The notes beneath the pieces are model-generated. The model worked only from the letters and a program-made list of their open reading frames with translations. It had not been told where the DNA came from and ran no database searches. This document shows, piece after piece, positions 37,377 to 50,064 of a DNA stretch of 64,000 bases (positions are counted from its first letter, which is position 1; each line of letters starts with the position of its first letter). The translations under genes were made by a program, and so were the position numbers. Origin of the DNA: Nipponacmea schrenckii. Lineage: Eukaryota > Mollusca > Gastropoda > Lottiidae. Location of the stretch: the NCBI GenBank assembly GCA_030562195.1, contig CM060200.1:39591084-39655083 (forward strand), read 5' to 3'.

Positions 37377-40300
37377 AATATAATACAATGGAATTGTCGA
37401 GGTTTAAGTCATAATTTTAATGAAGTTCAGCTATTAATTCAAAAATATAATCCGTTGGCTATTTGTCTCCAAGAGACTTTCCTCAAACCAACGGATTTAC
37501 ATTTAGTGCCATTTAAACATTTTGTTTCCTACCACCATTATGGCACTGGTGATAAGGTCTCGGGGGGTGTTTCTATTATTGTCAATAGAAGCATTGCCCA
37601 GTCCGAAATCACACTTAATTCTCCTCTGCAGGTAATTGCCGTGCGAGTAACACTCCACGTGCCTATTACACTCTGCTCCATCTATTTGCCACCTAACTCA
37701 ACTTTAAACCCCAGAGATTTGGATGACGTTGTTACCCAGCTTCCTTCTCCTTGCATGTTGCTTGGAGATTTCAATGGTCATCATTCTTTCTGGGGTAGTC
37801 CAGCTGATAATAGCAGAGGAAAATTAATAGCTGACTTCATTTATGACAACGATCTTTGTATCTTTAATGACGAATCGCCTACGTATTTCTGCTCAAGAAC
37901 AAAAACCTTTTCTCATCTAGATCTGACAATTAGCTCACCATCTTTGTTCCAAGATTTTTCTTGGAGTGTCCATGACGATCTCTGCCACAGTGATCATTAT
38001 CCTGTAATTCTACGGAATAATGGTCCTTCACCAGTAGACAGGCCACAAAGATGGAAACTCTCTAAAGCTAATTGGCCCCTCTTTGAGGCGCTTTGCATTT
38101 CTTCTTTTCCTCAACATGATCTAGATGAAGCAGAAGACCCGATGGAACTATTTACCACCATCTTACAAGATGTATCGGGTCAGGCGATTCGTAAAACCTC
38201 GGCAACTCCAAAACGATTTAATAAACCATGGTTTAATGAAGACTGCAAGACAGCACTGAAAGAACGTAATCGTGCTTTACGATTGCTTGAACGTGCTCCT
38301 TCCGATGACAACGTGGCCTCTTTTCGCATTGCACGGGCCAAAGCCAGGCGGACTATCCGCCAGGCAAAGAGGTCGTCATGGCAGGAGTACGTGTCAAGGA
38401 TCAACAGTCGTACGTCTTCCAAATCAGTCTGGGATAGGATTCGTAGGATCAAGGGTAAAGCGGATACAATATCTGTGAACCATCTAGAAGTAGATGGTTC
38501 AACGCTCACCACACTTCCAGATATTGCTAATTCATTAGGAAGTAATTTTTCTTTCAATTCATCCTCAAACTTTTCCTCTGATGCTTTCCAGAGAGTCCGT
38601 CTCCGGGAAGAGAGGAAAAGGTTAAATTTTACATCTCAAAATGAGGAATATTATAACGGAAAATTTACTATATCTGAACTGAAGTATTCTTTAAAACAGG
38701 CCCATGATACAGCTACTGGGCCTGACGATATTCATTATCAGATCCTCAAACATCTTCCTTACCCTACATTAAAAAAACTTTTACCAGATTTGGGATGACG
38801 GTGTCTTTCCTCCTTCGTGGAGGATTGCTACTATTATTCCCATACCTAAACCTGGTAAGGATCCTACGAATCCTACTAATTATCGCCCTATTGCATTGAC
38901 CAGCTGCATATGTAAAACCATGGAACGGATGATCAATAGAAGGCTCGTTTGGCACCTCGAGTCCAATAATCTACTTACTTACCTCCAATGTGGATTTCGG
39001 TCCCAAAGGAGCACTCTTGATCATCTCGTTAGATTTGAATCGTTCGTCAGGGACGCCTTCATCCAAAATCACCATTTAGTAGCCATATTTTTTGATTTGG
39101 AGAAGGCATATGACACTACTTGGAGATATGGCATTCTTCGTGATCTCTTTGACTTCGGTCTTCGAGGAAGATTGCCATTATTTATCTCCAATTTCCTACA
39201 TGATAGGACGTTTAAGGTACGACTTGGCTCCATTTTCTCAGATCCTTTTCCTCAGGATAATGGAGTTCCTCAGGGTAGCATATTATCCGTTACCCTTTTT
39301 TCCATCAAGATAAATTCCATCACATCGTGCCTTAGACGGGGGGTTGATGGCTCTCTGTATGTTGATGACTTTCAGATGTGTTACAGTTCTACTAACATGC
39401 AGACGATCGAGCGCCAGTTGCAGCTTTGCTTAAACAATCTACAGCAATGGGCGACTGACAATGGATTTCGATTTTCGAAATCCAAGACCGTCTGCATGCA
39501 TTTCTGTAAAAGAAGAGGTTTGCACCTTGACCCAGTGCTACGTTTGGACAATGCTGTCGTTCCTGTAGTACAGGAATTCAAATTTCTTGGTCTTACATTT
39601 GACAGCAAGCTTTCTTTCCGTCCACACATTAAAATCCTCAAGAAAAAATGTCTGAAAGCTCTCAACATACTGAGAGTCTTATCCAACACTGACTGGGGAG
39701 CCGACCGTAAGGTCCTCCTCCGATTATATCGAGCTTTGGTTCGATCCAAGCTCGATTATGGGTGCCAGGTGTATGGTGCAGCTCGTCCATCCTACCTCAA
39801 AGAACTTGACACCATACACAACCAAGGACTCAGAATCAGTTTAGGCGCTTTTCGCACAACTCCAGTTGAAAGTCTGTACGTCGAGGCTAACGAACCCTCA
39901 TTGTACGACAGACGTGACAGACTTTCACTGCAGTACGCTATTAAAATAGCATCTTTGCCATACCATCCGGCTCACCGCCCCGTATTTAGTCCTTATTTTG
40001 AGCATTTGTACGAGGCAAAGCCTCGTGCAATTTCTTCTTTTGGAGTCCGCATTCAACCACTTTTGTCAGCGGCTGGTATCAGCCACGACAGTATTGCGGA
40101 CTTCATAATGACCACAATTCCACCTTGGTCAATTGCTCCATTTCAGATAGACTTTAGTCTATCAAGCAATAAGAAGTCACGGACAAGCTCGATCGTATTC
40201 AAGTCGAAATTTCTTGAATTAAGGGCTAAATATGGGGATTATGCCCCTTTCTATACAGATGGGTCCAAGGATGGTGATAAAGTAGCAGCCGCTACCGTGA

Positions 40301-41034
40301 CGCCATCCGAAGTCCTGTCTGTATCTCTTCCACCAGCAGCCTCTATTTTTACTGCAGAACTCATTGCCATTTTACAGGCACTCGAGTTCTTTCAGTCATC
40401 ATCATTACAAAAATGTATAATCTTTTCTGATTCTTTGTCCGCATTACAAGCTATTCATAACATCCAGCTTGTGCACCCAATAATCGGAGATATTTACAAG
40501 CTCTCGGGACCGAAAAGGGACATTGTCCTTTGTTGGCTCCCCAGTCACATGGATATACGGGGGAATGACCGGGCAGATGCGGCGGCTAAGGCTGCTTTGT
40601 CACTGCCGGTCTCCCCCTTTTCCTTGCCTTACACCGACTTTAAGTCGGTGATAAGGACTTTTATTTTGCAACGATGGCAGCAAAAATGGGATGCTGCAGA
40701 TACAAACAAACTTCATGCCATCAAGCCTCTTTTGGGGGATTGGCCATCCTCCTATTGTGCCAACAGGAGAAATGAAGTTGTTTTGTGTCGCTCTCGTCTT
40801 GGACATACTCACCTTACCAACTGTTACCTGCTCAAGCGAGAGCCTCAACCAGTCTGTGAGCATTGCCAGGTTCGCCTGACAGTGAAACACATTCTGATTG
40901 AGTGCACGCATCTCAAACCTATAAGATCTCAGCACTACCGTGCTAGATCCTTGTTCCATCTGTTTGCGCAACCTTCTCTTTATGAGAAGGTTGTCGCGTT
41001 TTTAAAACAGACTAATCTGTATTTTAAATTTTAA
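37377..41034 (+). pseudogene. LINE ORF2 polyprotein: endonuclease, reverse transcriptase, RNase H (one small deletion/frameshift)
   Basis: The frame starts just past the ORF1 stop without an ATG (NIIQWNCRGL), so reinitiation or a lost start is likely. Domains in order: EEP-type endonuclease (LQET near 37467, LGDFNGHHSFW near 37760, SDH at 37989-37997); reverse transcriptase (ATGPDD near 38715, FFDLEKAYD near 39090, PQGSILS near 39270, catalytic YVDD at 39358-39369); RNase H (FYTDGSKDG near 40250, then the Glu of TAELIAI, the Asp of FSDSL, and LPSHMDIRGND); and a terminal CEHC...H...C zinc motif near 40855-40910. The endonuclease nicks the target and the reverse transcriptase copies the RNA there. 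At about 38785-38792 a few codons plus one base are missing, so the frame ends at 38798 and resumes as IWDDGVFPPSW one frame over. Everything after that break is open to 41034. Confidence 0.92.
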
Positions 41035-41271
41035 AATATATTTTGTGTTATAGTTTTGTTTTTGCTATTTTGTTTTTAGCCTATTTTGGGTTACAACCAT
41101 TCTGTGATATTGTTTTTTAGCATTGTTTTGTTGCCCTTTTTGGGGTTTCTGTGATAATTTTTATTTTACTGTATTGATTTTCTAGTTTTAATTTTTGTTT
41201 TTATTTTAAATCGTATTCAAGTGCTATATAGCCCGTTTTGGTGCTGATGCACTTTAATACATTTCATTTCA
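41035..41271 (+). other. LINE 3' UTR and ATTTC tail
   Basis: T-rich untranslated tract (repeated TTTTTGTTTT-like and TTTTGGG segments) ending in GCACTTTAATAC and three ATTTC units. The short tandem tail replaces poly(A) in many such LINEs and abuts the target duplication. Confidence 0.75.
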
Positions 41272-41281
41272 TTTCACCTGT
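41272..41281. repeat. LINE target-site duplication, right
   Basis: TTTCACCTGT, identical to 36252-36261. Confidence 0.8.
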
Positions 41282-43137
41282 CAGTTCCTCACGGGGTAAT
41301 TGGTTGTAATAGTCTTATAAATGATATTTTAATTATCTTGTTCAAAGACTTAAGAAAGTAGGGTAGTTCTTATCATCAAACAACTTCCATATTAAAAATC
41401 CCCTTTGTCTCTGAAAACTTATTCGTTTGTGTCTATAAACTGATTTTAATTCCATCATACACTGCTTTGTCTTGTAGTAACCGTATACATGTTACTAAGG
41501 TATAAGAAGGAGGGTTGTCTTATGATGTTCTAAAACCGTGGTTAAGAGAATAGTGTTGGTGCTAACATCAAACTGCATCAACTGGTCAAACTAGATGTAA
41601 ACAATGTCAATAAATATTTGAATGAGATTGTTGCAAGTTAGTAGGAGAAGATAAGACAAACTTTAGGGCCACTATCCATGTGGTTAATAATATTTTTTTA
41701 TCAATTTGTATCCTTTTGGTGCTTTATTTCTCCTTCATTATATAAATTAATAAGCACTTTTTTTTCACTAATGGTTTGGCTTTAAATAACAACAAATCAG
41801 ACATCTGGTGTGTGCAGTGAACACTGAATAGTGTTTTGCAATCAAGCACAGTTTACTTAATCGATAAAACAATTTTCTGATTATCGCCAAAAGATAAGAG
41901 CTGGGAAAAAAAGATTGTTCTGATCAGAACGGAAGACTGTAGGTACAATCATGTCCATTGTAGGAAAATTGTCCGATCATTAAGAAAGATAATATGCAAC
42001 ATTCCCGTCGTGCAGAAATCAAGACCGGATGTAACCCGTCGAAATAGTCGACCGTAGATTGATCATGAGCCAATGTAGACTGATTGGTACACAGTTCAAT
42101 CCGAATTAAGGCCCAAACCTCGTGTGGGTGCATGATAATTACACAACAATATTATGTTGCTTCGTACGGATGAAACCTAAGTCTTGTTGATAAATTATTT
42201 CTTTTTGTAGTCGTCAAATTAATAATGAATGATGGTATACACACAACAAAGTACCAGGCTTATTGACTTTTTTTAAAGCTGAAATGTTGGCCATTAACTT
42301 TTAAAAAAATAGCAATCGGATTCAAAAAGTGATTTGGACGTTATAATTGTTTTCATTGCATGATTAGATGAAATTGTGTGGAAACAAATGTTCTTGATCA
42401 CAAACATATTCAATCAATCCAGTAGTCGCTGAAAGTTTTAAAGTATTTGTCTTAAATTGGTTTGAAGCTATGCATACGACAACACATTTGTCCTTGTTAC
42501 CAGAATCAGGCACGGGGATAATTTAAAGGCGTGACCTCGCCCAACTGATTTTTTATACCGGAAATTATCACGACCTGTACATAATTCGACTGATTTAGTC
42601 TGGCGTTGTTTTTAATGGACCCCGATAAGGGTTCGTTATTTCTATGACGTTGGCCATACGTTGCCATACATGAGTGCAAGGAGTTATACATCCGCGGAAG
42701 CAAAAGGGGATGGTGTTGCAAATATGTTGTTAATTTTTTTTCTTTGTCAGCTGTAGATATGGCCCTGGTAGAAAACCTTTAAGAGAAGCTCCATAAATAT
42801 CTTAATCAGCTTCTATCAAGAAGCCGCTCGCCATAAGTACTGTAGTTTGAAAGTAACAGTGGTTTTTGCCAATGTAGTTTTTCATAACCAATTAACTGTA
42901 TTAGATATCTTTTAAGTATGTATTCGGTAAACATTATAAAATTAGCCTTTAATTATTGGGAAATTTACATGGTACGCCACAACAAGATCAAATTAAACGT
43001 GATGCTTACAAAGTTGTCATTAAGTAGCGTGTGTGACATTTATTAAGTCTGGGTTAATCGGAAGATTCAATGGTAAGGAAAAGGCGGATATTGAGTTCAT
43101 ATCTTTCATTAATTCTACAGATTAATAACACCCCATG

Positions 43138-43200
43138 GAAGCTGTCCTTGTGGAAGTTAAATCAATGAATGAATGCATGTTTATCATATGAAATATGCAT
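43138..43200 (-). repeat. Dispersed repeat with GAAT run, copy 1
   Basis: AGCTGTCCTTGTGGAAGTTA through ATCAATGAATGAATG to ATCATATGAAATATGCAT matches 46537-46594 with few differences. On the minus strand the CATTCATTCATT run resembles a LINE 3' tail, but homology continues past it, so it is a segment of a longer repeat. Confidence 0.6.
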
Positions 43201-46200
43201 GAGTTTATGATACAATTTGGAGCACAATACCATACTAGGTTAAATTTGAATAATATGGATGTGATTTTGATATTCAACCACTCTCTCAAAATAATATGAA
43301 ATATATTTTGATTTTTCCTCCCACTAAAACCACGAAAACATCGACAATCTGTAGAAATATTTGAGAAAAAAATACATAGAAATATAATATCAGTTTGGAA
43401 AATAAATGAGAGAGGTTATTTTTTTAAAGAAAAATATTATCCTAAGAACAAAGCAATCCGATTGTAATTTCACTGAATATGGGAATATTTAGAATTGAGA
43501 TAAGATTTATCTGTAAATATGTATCAGCCATCACGAAAACAAATGTTGCACTATTACTGCATACATGTAGCCTATATATGTAGTTATAAATTGACTTTTT
43601 TCTCTCTCGTGGACATGAACTTCAATAATGTACAATATCGACAACGTTCATATTTCACATTGCAACTAGAATTGGTCTTTCTTTGTGCCTAATAACCACT
43701 GAAAGCTCAAACTTGGCTATAAATAATTTTGATTGTGCCTTAAAGATCGAATTTGCTACACGTTTATGGTGTACGTGTTGTCTTAGGAGTTATTCAGTTT
43801 TCTCTGAATGGATGGAAGTCCTCTTTTCATTAACACTCAAGTGGGGTTCAAGCGTTTTCAGCTCAATTTTCAGAATGTTTTACAGAACCATTCCACGGTT
43901 TTGTTCCATACCTGACTAGGAAGAATATATTTTGCTTTAGACCAAACCTTACATTGAATCGCCGAGCAATCAGTTTTACAGGCAATTAGTACATTTTTCT
44001 AGAAAGCAGGTTCTCCATTCATAATGAAAGATTGGTTAATAGAAGATATTGAATCTATAAGCGTCTGAATTCAGACAGTTTTGTATTGTGACTCTACGCG
44101 ATGTTAAAGCCTTTCAATATGATCACACTTCGATTAAATTAAGCGTGAAAACCTGTTGATCGAATCGTCTATTGTAGACTTCATCACTGATTAAAGCTTG
44201 GTAATAGCTAGTACGAGACAGTGAGACTGATTCCTGCCAATCTTTAAAGTAAATCGATTGCAATAATTAACGATTGTGAGTACAAAGACCATCAGATCTG
44301 GACAATTGGGATACTGACCATTGACTAGGCACAAACTGTTAGCTAGTTGGATATGATGATTTCGTAAGGTTTCTCAGATTGTCACTGTTCAACTGTCATA
44401 TCGAAATTGTAAATGATTTGGTCAAGTCAATAGTAAGTAATAATCGAGTCCAACCTTTATAAGTTTTAATTTAAGAGATTGCGTTGATAACGTTTTTTGG
44501 TTCCTTTTATGTTTTAACGAACATGTTGCTGTATTTCCCCCTTTGCAGCTGTATTGGTCTAAACATCATATATTCTAGATTATGATTATTTCAAATATTT
44601 TAAATGAAGTGCTAATTACACCACCGAATGAACTCCACCATCAGCCAAATAGAAAGTATGATTGTACATGCTATACTATTGAATAATGTACATATACTAG
44701 TCGAATGGTTTTCAATACGTTCCGTTCTTTACCACTTGACGCTTTTTATGACTAATAGTCCGACAGAAAACATTAAATTATAATAATTCTATCCGTGAAA
44801 ACAGACTGTGAAAAACAGTGAAGAATAAAATCAAAGTTTTTTATAGTGACAAATGAGGCAGTTAGAATCATTGTCACCTTTTCATCATTGTCTTTATTAC
44901 CTCCCTTGATTACTTAATTTCCCACTCTCTGTTAAAGGGATAATAGGCCTTAGCATGAACATAAAATTTTAGTTCTCATGAATGGTCAATATGAGTATAT
45001 ATTCATCTGTGAACTTACTTTGCGTCAGAAAGTAACATAATCCCTTAAATTATGGAAAACTTACAGAACTAAGTAATTATTGAAAAAAGCTTAAACAACT
45101 CATTAAGCGTTTTTCAGTAATCAAATGCATCTTTGTGGATAATTATCAAGTTTTTTGGATATTTTTATGTTATTTATGACAAGAGGAATATTTACTGATG
45201 AAAAGAGCTCTTATCGGTCAAGTTTAAAATGTTCAAATTATGTTTATTCTAAGACGCAGTATCTCTTTAAATGTCAGTTTAATCGTCGCATTATTATCTG
45301 ATATAAAATACGACTATAATATAAGTCTGGGTGTATAAGATAAGCCTTTCAGATAAAAGATCAGACGGAATGATAAATCGAGGGCGGGTATGTTAAAGGA
45401 AAGATCCTTGACTGCTGGAAATCGAAACGGAGTAAAATAAATTACAATTTCGTTGTAACAGTAATCGATGCCCCCGGTATTCGGCTGCGGGCCTGGATTT
45501 AGGACATGGTCGTAAAAAAAACTCTACTTATTTTATTTCATTTCCAATCTGAACGATGTAAAGATAGGAGTTATCAGAATATTACAATTATCCCGGTTGT
45601 ATTCTTCAGTTTGTTTAGTGATGTAGTTTTATCAATGACAATAAATACGATGATGTTTTGTTGTACTCTAGAGAGCAAGCATGTCGCCGGTTTTTTTTTA
45701 GGAATAGAAGGCTGTGGGAATATACTCTTTTGTAATGTCACTCTACAGTATCTAATACAATAACAAACTTTATATCCAATATTTATCGTAACCAGTTATT
45801 CTTTGGTTCAATCAAACAGAATTAGTTTATGTGAGAACAGGGAATAATGAACACATTGTAGGAATGGGCATAAAAAAAACTCAGGTCGTTTGGCCTAAAG
45901 TACCTCATCGATATCGCCACACTTATATAGTGAATCTGTTAATTACTAGCTACTACAATTAAACTGATAATGTTGTGTTCTGACCACTAAGGTCGAGGAC
46001 AAGAGCGAATTGTAGTTACAATCAGAACGAGCAACAGCGATTGATCAAATTCTCAATGATGTCTACGAATCCTTGTTTTCAATTTTGCTAGTCACAGGGT
46101 CGACCTTAAGAAGCCTTCTAGGGGGCGATGTAAAGGAAGAAAATTGTATATTAATTTCACCATTTATTTCGGTCATCATAGAGATTGTTTCGAACGCTAT

Positions 46201-46536
46201 GAAAAAACTATCCTTCACATTTAGAAGGTGACAGATTTACAGGAACTTTTAATTTATTTTCCAATAAAAAGATAACCCAGGTCTTCAGGCTAAGTTTATC
46301 TAATTTATATTTTGAAAATAAATATTATCAATTTGCAAATCCACTGCTAATGAAGTACAGATACTTTTTTTTCATGAAAACCAACACTCTCTTAAATGTC
46401 AACAAAGTCATTGCAATTTTGTGTTTTGCAGTAAAACGGATTTCTTAGGCGAGATCTTGTCAAAAATACTGACGTTCGACGATTTGAATGTCAATTGTCA
46501 CTTATTCAATTAAGGAATTGAGTTAAAAACTTAAAA

Positions 46537-46594
46537 AGCTGTCTTTTGGAAGTTAAATCAATGAATGAATGAATGTTTATCATATGAAATATGC
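46537..46594 (-). repeat. Dispersed repeat with GAAT run, copy 2
   Basis: Second copy of the segment at 43138-43200, same orientation, about 3.4 kb away. Confidence 0.6.
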
Positions 46595-46996
46595 ATTTGT
46601 TTATGTATATTATGTTAAAACTTTAAAATTAACCTTAATCAATCCCCAGGACAGCAAGTGTCAACAGCAAGCTTCTTGGGCATGTACTCTTTTTAATTTT
46701 ACGGAACTGTAACTAATCGTTACAAAACCTCTACACAGATTCCAGAAATCAAAGTTCTGGACAAGCCACGCTAAAGAAATATCTTATATCATATATTTGA
46801 GCTCCAATTGAAAAATGTTGAACTTAACACAGGGCTAGCTTCCGGCTTTCAGACACAAGGTGGTGGGATAGAGACTCACTAAAACAACCAGAAGCAAAAC
46901 CTATACTAGTATCTTCGGGGAGCAACTATAATTCTGTTAACAATCAAGGCAGGCAACGTCACTAAACAATATCTTTCACTATTCTATTTATTTCAG

Positions 46997-47132
46997 TATC
47001 CAAGTGTAAAACCCATCCTAACCATGCTGAAACTCAGTTGATTTCTCGTCGTAAAGTGGCCAAGATGTTGATCGCTATAGTTATATTGTTTGTTGTATGT
47101 TACCTACCAGTCCATACACTGTTTCTTTTAAG
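46997..47132 (+). CDS. GPCR exon: loop 3 and TM6
   Basis: Acceptor TTTATTTCAG ends at 46996; donor GTAAGA begins at 47133. The first two bases complete the codon split at the previous exon (phase 1) and the exon leaves in phase 2, both consistent with its neighbours. It encodes a short intracellular loop 3 with a basic end (SRRKVAKML) and TM6 with the Cys-x-x-Pro motif (VVCYLPVHTLF). The SRRKVAKML-to-CYLP pattern is close to orexin/allatotropin-type receptors and other peptide receptors of the rhodopsin beta group. The loop is short, so no coding exon need be missing between this and 31179. Confidence 0.9.
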
Positions 47133-49765
47133 GTAAGACATCTATGGCTTTAATTCACATATTCTCAATAGTGCGAAGGAACCATGTCAATTTTGTCGAA
47201 CAGAAGATGGACTGTCTGTATAGTTACCTCTGCATTTCTTAAACTTTAGTATACGACGCTATAACATTTCAATAAGATTAACCTTCCCCTTTTCATGAAA
47301 ACTAAGGTCAACACTTATGTCAAAAGGTCAAATGAAGCTACATGTGTATGTTTTTATTTATTTATTTATTTTTTTATTTTTGGTCTCGTTTATATTAGTT
47401 ATTGCACACTTCAATCTCTCTTTCAATTTCAAATCAATTCAATTTTGTGACTTCTAAGGAATCGGGACTATCCTTTGTTGAAAATCAATTAATTCCAGTT
47501 AAATTTGATCTTTTTGTTATTTGTATTCCAATTAAGTTTCTCGAAAAAAGAACATTTCATTTGTATTTTATAAGCGTAAGATTGAAATAGAGGGCTTCTG
47601 TTTATTGCTACTCAATAAGAAACCCACATGGATACAAACGTAAATAACAATGTAATTGAAAAACGAAACATCAGCAGAAAAATCACTGATGACATCATGC
47701 GGTAAAGATATACAATCGATGTGCAAGAAACATTGATTTAATTGTTAATGAGTTCGCGAAAGCAATTAAGGGGGGAGAACTGCCAACTGGTATTTCTTAC
47801 AATGTTTATTACTAGAAGTATGGTAAATGTCATATTATTAAAACTTAGTTGAAAATTAAGATAACCCTCACCCACAGATGTAAGGATTATAATGAAATTT
47901 GGCTTTAGAAACACAGAATCAGCGAATAACATGCTGTTAAACCCTTCTATGAATAATCACGATATTTCTTTAGTTTGTGTTTGTTCGGTCGGTGTATCTT
48001 CACATCAATTTAAAGTTGAACACCAGTGTATTTTAATTAGATTGTGAGATGAGAGAATTGCCTTGTTAACTATGACTGATTTAACTACTATATTGAATTC
48101 AGTAACATTGTAAGGATTTCAAGTGGTAGGATGACAAGACATGTTAATATATACATGTAGTCCGAAACTTTCTACACGATCAGTTTGGCACCTATCTATA
48201 CTAGTGCTGGCACGATCTCTCGCTCAATCGATGTATCTTGATACGACATGCCTCGATACGCGTATCGTTTCGTGAGGTCGTGTATCGATATTTGACGATA
48301 CATGACATTCCATAAAAACGTGGGTAATATTTTATTTGCTAGTCGATGAATAAAAGCTTTTCCGATCATAAATTCCTATCGCGGACTTCTTTGAATTCCA
48401 TTGTTGTCAACTAATTTATTTGACATTTAATTTAGTAGACATGCAGACAGGCTTAATTATTTTTAGTCAACAGTTTATTAGTGAAATACCTCAGGAAACC
48501 ATTACTAGTAATAACATTTTGTTACCTCAAAATATAAGTACATGTATTCAAATTAACTAGAAAGAAACATTGGAGAAAGTGTTACTTTTTATCTATTACC
48601 CCATATCGTGACCCTTTGTATTGCATGATTGACAATACCCAGCACTAGTCTATACTCAGAATTTGATGGCTGCTATCAGCATCAATTGCGTTTCTACAAA
48701 GGCCCATGGGGGTAGGGTTGGGGAAAACCCTTTTAAACATTTTTATATTATTTATTATATACGGTATATTGAGAGAATATTTCCATATTTCTATGCAAGG
48801 AATCGACAAGTTTCGAACAACTGAAACTCAGTCTCCTCAAGAGGAACTTTCAAAGAGAGTTATTGATTCAAGTCGACCAGCAGCGTGGAGGATTAATGTT
48901 CAGTGGGCTCATTATTGTTGAACTTCTGTTATATCACGCCAAGTAAATATAAATATCCGTTTTGTTCGATTAAAATAGGTAACAATTATCTTTGTTTCAA
49001 AGTTGGTCGATACTTAAAAGGTCTCATGTCTGAGGAGATCATTCTATATACGAACAACAGTTTAACATTTAATCTCGTGTTTGATGATGGCTTACGTTTA
49101 TTAAAGAAATGTGTTCGTTCGTGATTCAATTGATATAATTACTGGCTCCATACCATCACAACTTTTGTTAAGTTTTGATTTAATAAGTTTCGTTAGACTA
49201 AAATATATTATTATTATTACTTTATGAATAGAAAGGAATTTGATATACCATAGAGATATCTGGTTTAAAGAAGGGCGATGACACTTCTAACATATCCTTC
49301 GTATCTTTGTCGTATAAAGACAAGAGACAAATGAAATATCAAAGAGGAGGTTTGTGCCAGCTTCGACACAGCACTTTCAACCCTACGCTAAAACTTGGAA
49401 ATGGGCTAAATGTCGTATTATCTGTCGTATTTTCTACCAGTCATCTTCACAGTGGCAAGCTATTACGAATTGTGTCTAATACATTGACTTCATTTTGGGC
49501 TCTTTTCTTGCATCACGGATTTGATGATTGTATGCTGACGAATTCTTGTAACAACCAGTCAGAGGTCTCGATATTAAGACTATAAACATTATGACTTATG
49601 GTATACATATTTGTTGTCGAGGACTCTGCTTTGAATAAAGTCAAGGTATAAGACACAGTTCGTAATAGATTGTTAAGATGGCAATCAGTATGAAAGATCA
49701 CACGTTGATTATAAAACGCTGATATGTGTAATAGTCGCTATTATCATTTTTTTTATATATTTCAG
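47133..49765 (+). other. GPCR intron between TM6 and TM7 exons
   Basis: Contains a hAT-type MITE at 48202-48647. The rest is AT-rich without recognised features; 48706-48921, 48903-49124 and 49307-49585 are chance open frames. Confidence 0.6.
48202..48647 (+). mobile_element. hAT-like MITE, copy 1
   Basis: The ends TAGTGCTGG and CCAGCACTA are inverted repeats. Flanking octamers ATCTATAC (48194-48201) and GTCTATAC (48648-48655) match at 7 of 8 positions, the 8-bp duplication of hAT elements. Subterminal GATACG/CGTATC-type motifs recur near 48230-48310. The interior (TTATTTGACATTTAATTTAG, then AGACAGGCTTAATTATTTT) matches copy 2 at 63090 in reverse orientation. No coding sequence is present. 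Confidence 0.82.
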
Positions 49766-49890
49766 GTCTACGGGGTTACTACATCAACTGGATATGAATT
49801 CACAAATCATACCTCTACTTTATCTAGTAGCACATTGGTTGTGTTACTTTAACAGTGCTATCAACCCAGTTATATATAACTTCATGAGCA
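49766..49890 (+). CDS. GPCR exon: TM7 with NPVIY motif
   Basis: Acceptor TATATATTTCAG ends at 49765; donor GTAAGT begins at 49891. The first base completes the AG-split Arg codon from the previous exon, and the exon leaves in phase 1. It encodes extracellular loop 3 and TM7: AHWLCYFNSAINPVIYNFMS, with the NPxxY motif of rhodopsin-family receptors. The HWL-x-Y-x-NSA and YNFMS pattern favours the orexin/allatotropin receptor group. The C-terminal tail exon, expected to begin with a KFR-type helix 8 in phase 1, was not found downstream in the window. Confidence 0.92.
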
Positions 49891-50064
49891 GTAAGTCAAT
49901 TATTCTTAAGGCGCCCAGACACCATAACGATCATCTGTTGGTATGGTCGCGAATGAGAATAGCGGTCCCAAGTGTCGAATGCAACTCTCATTTTACCGAG
50001 TTGTGAGTTGCGTTCGGTACGTATAGCTACCTTTATTATTCGCAACCGTACGCCATTGAAGTAA
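49891..50064. other. Unassigned sequence after the TM7 exon
   Basis: Starts as intron. From 49910 to 50055 the GC content is higher (GGCGCCCAGACACCATAACG, GAATGAGAATAGCGGTC, ATTCGCAACCGTACG), which looks like a transposon fragment, but I could not pair termini. Confidence 0.35.

Larger units (their letters stand above)
36262..41271 (+). mobile_element. 5'-truncated non-LTR retrotransposon with RNase H (I/Jockey-group LINE)
   Basis: About 5.0 kb, in the same orientation as the host GPCR gene and inside its 15.8-kb intron. Order: ORF1 with zinc knuckles, ORF2 with endonuclease, reverse transcriptase, RNase H and a C-terminal CCHC motif, then a 3' UTR ending in ATTTC repeats. A 10-13-bp target duplication brackets it. 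The left junction falls inside ORF1 coding sequence, so reverse transcription stopped short: the classic 5' truncation of target-primed insertion. ORF1 and ORF2 each carry one frame break, so this copy is defective, but the reverse transcriptase-RNase H part is open over about 700 codons, which suggests a fairly young insertion. RNase H between reverse transcriptase and tail points to the I/Nimb/LOA side of the group; the exact clade needs a phylogeny. Confidence 0.92.
41282..46996 (+). other. GPCR intron, 3' part
   Basis: AT-rich intronic DNA. It contains the repeat pair at 43138-43200 and 46537-46594 and otherwise no recognised gene. The frames 43683-43919 and 45506-45763 have no domain signature. 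Confidence 0.55.
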
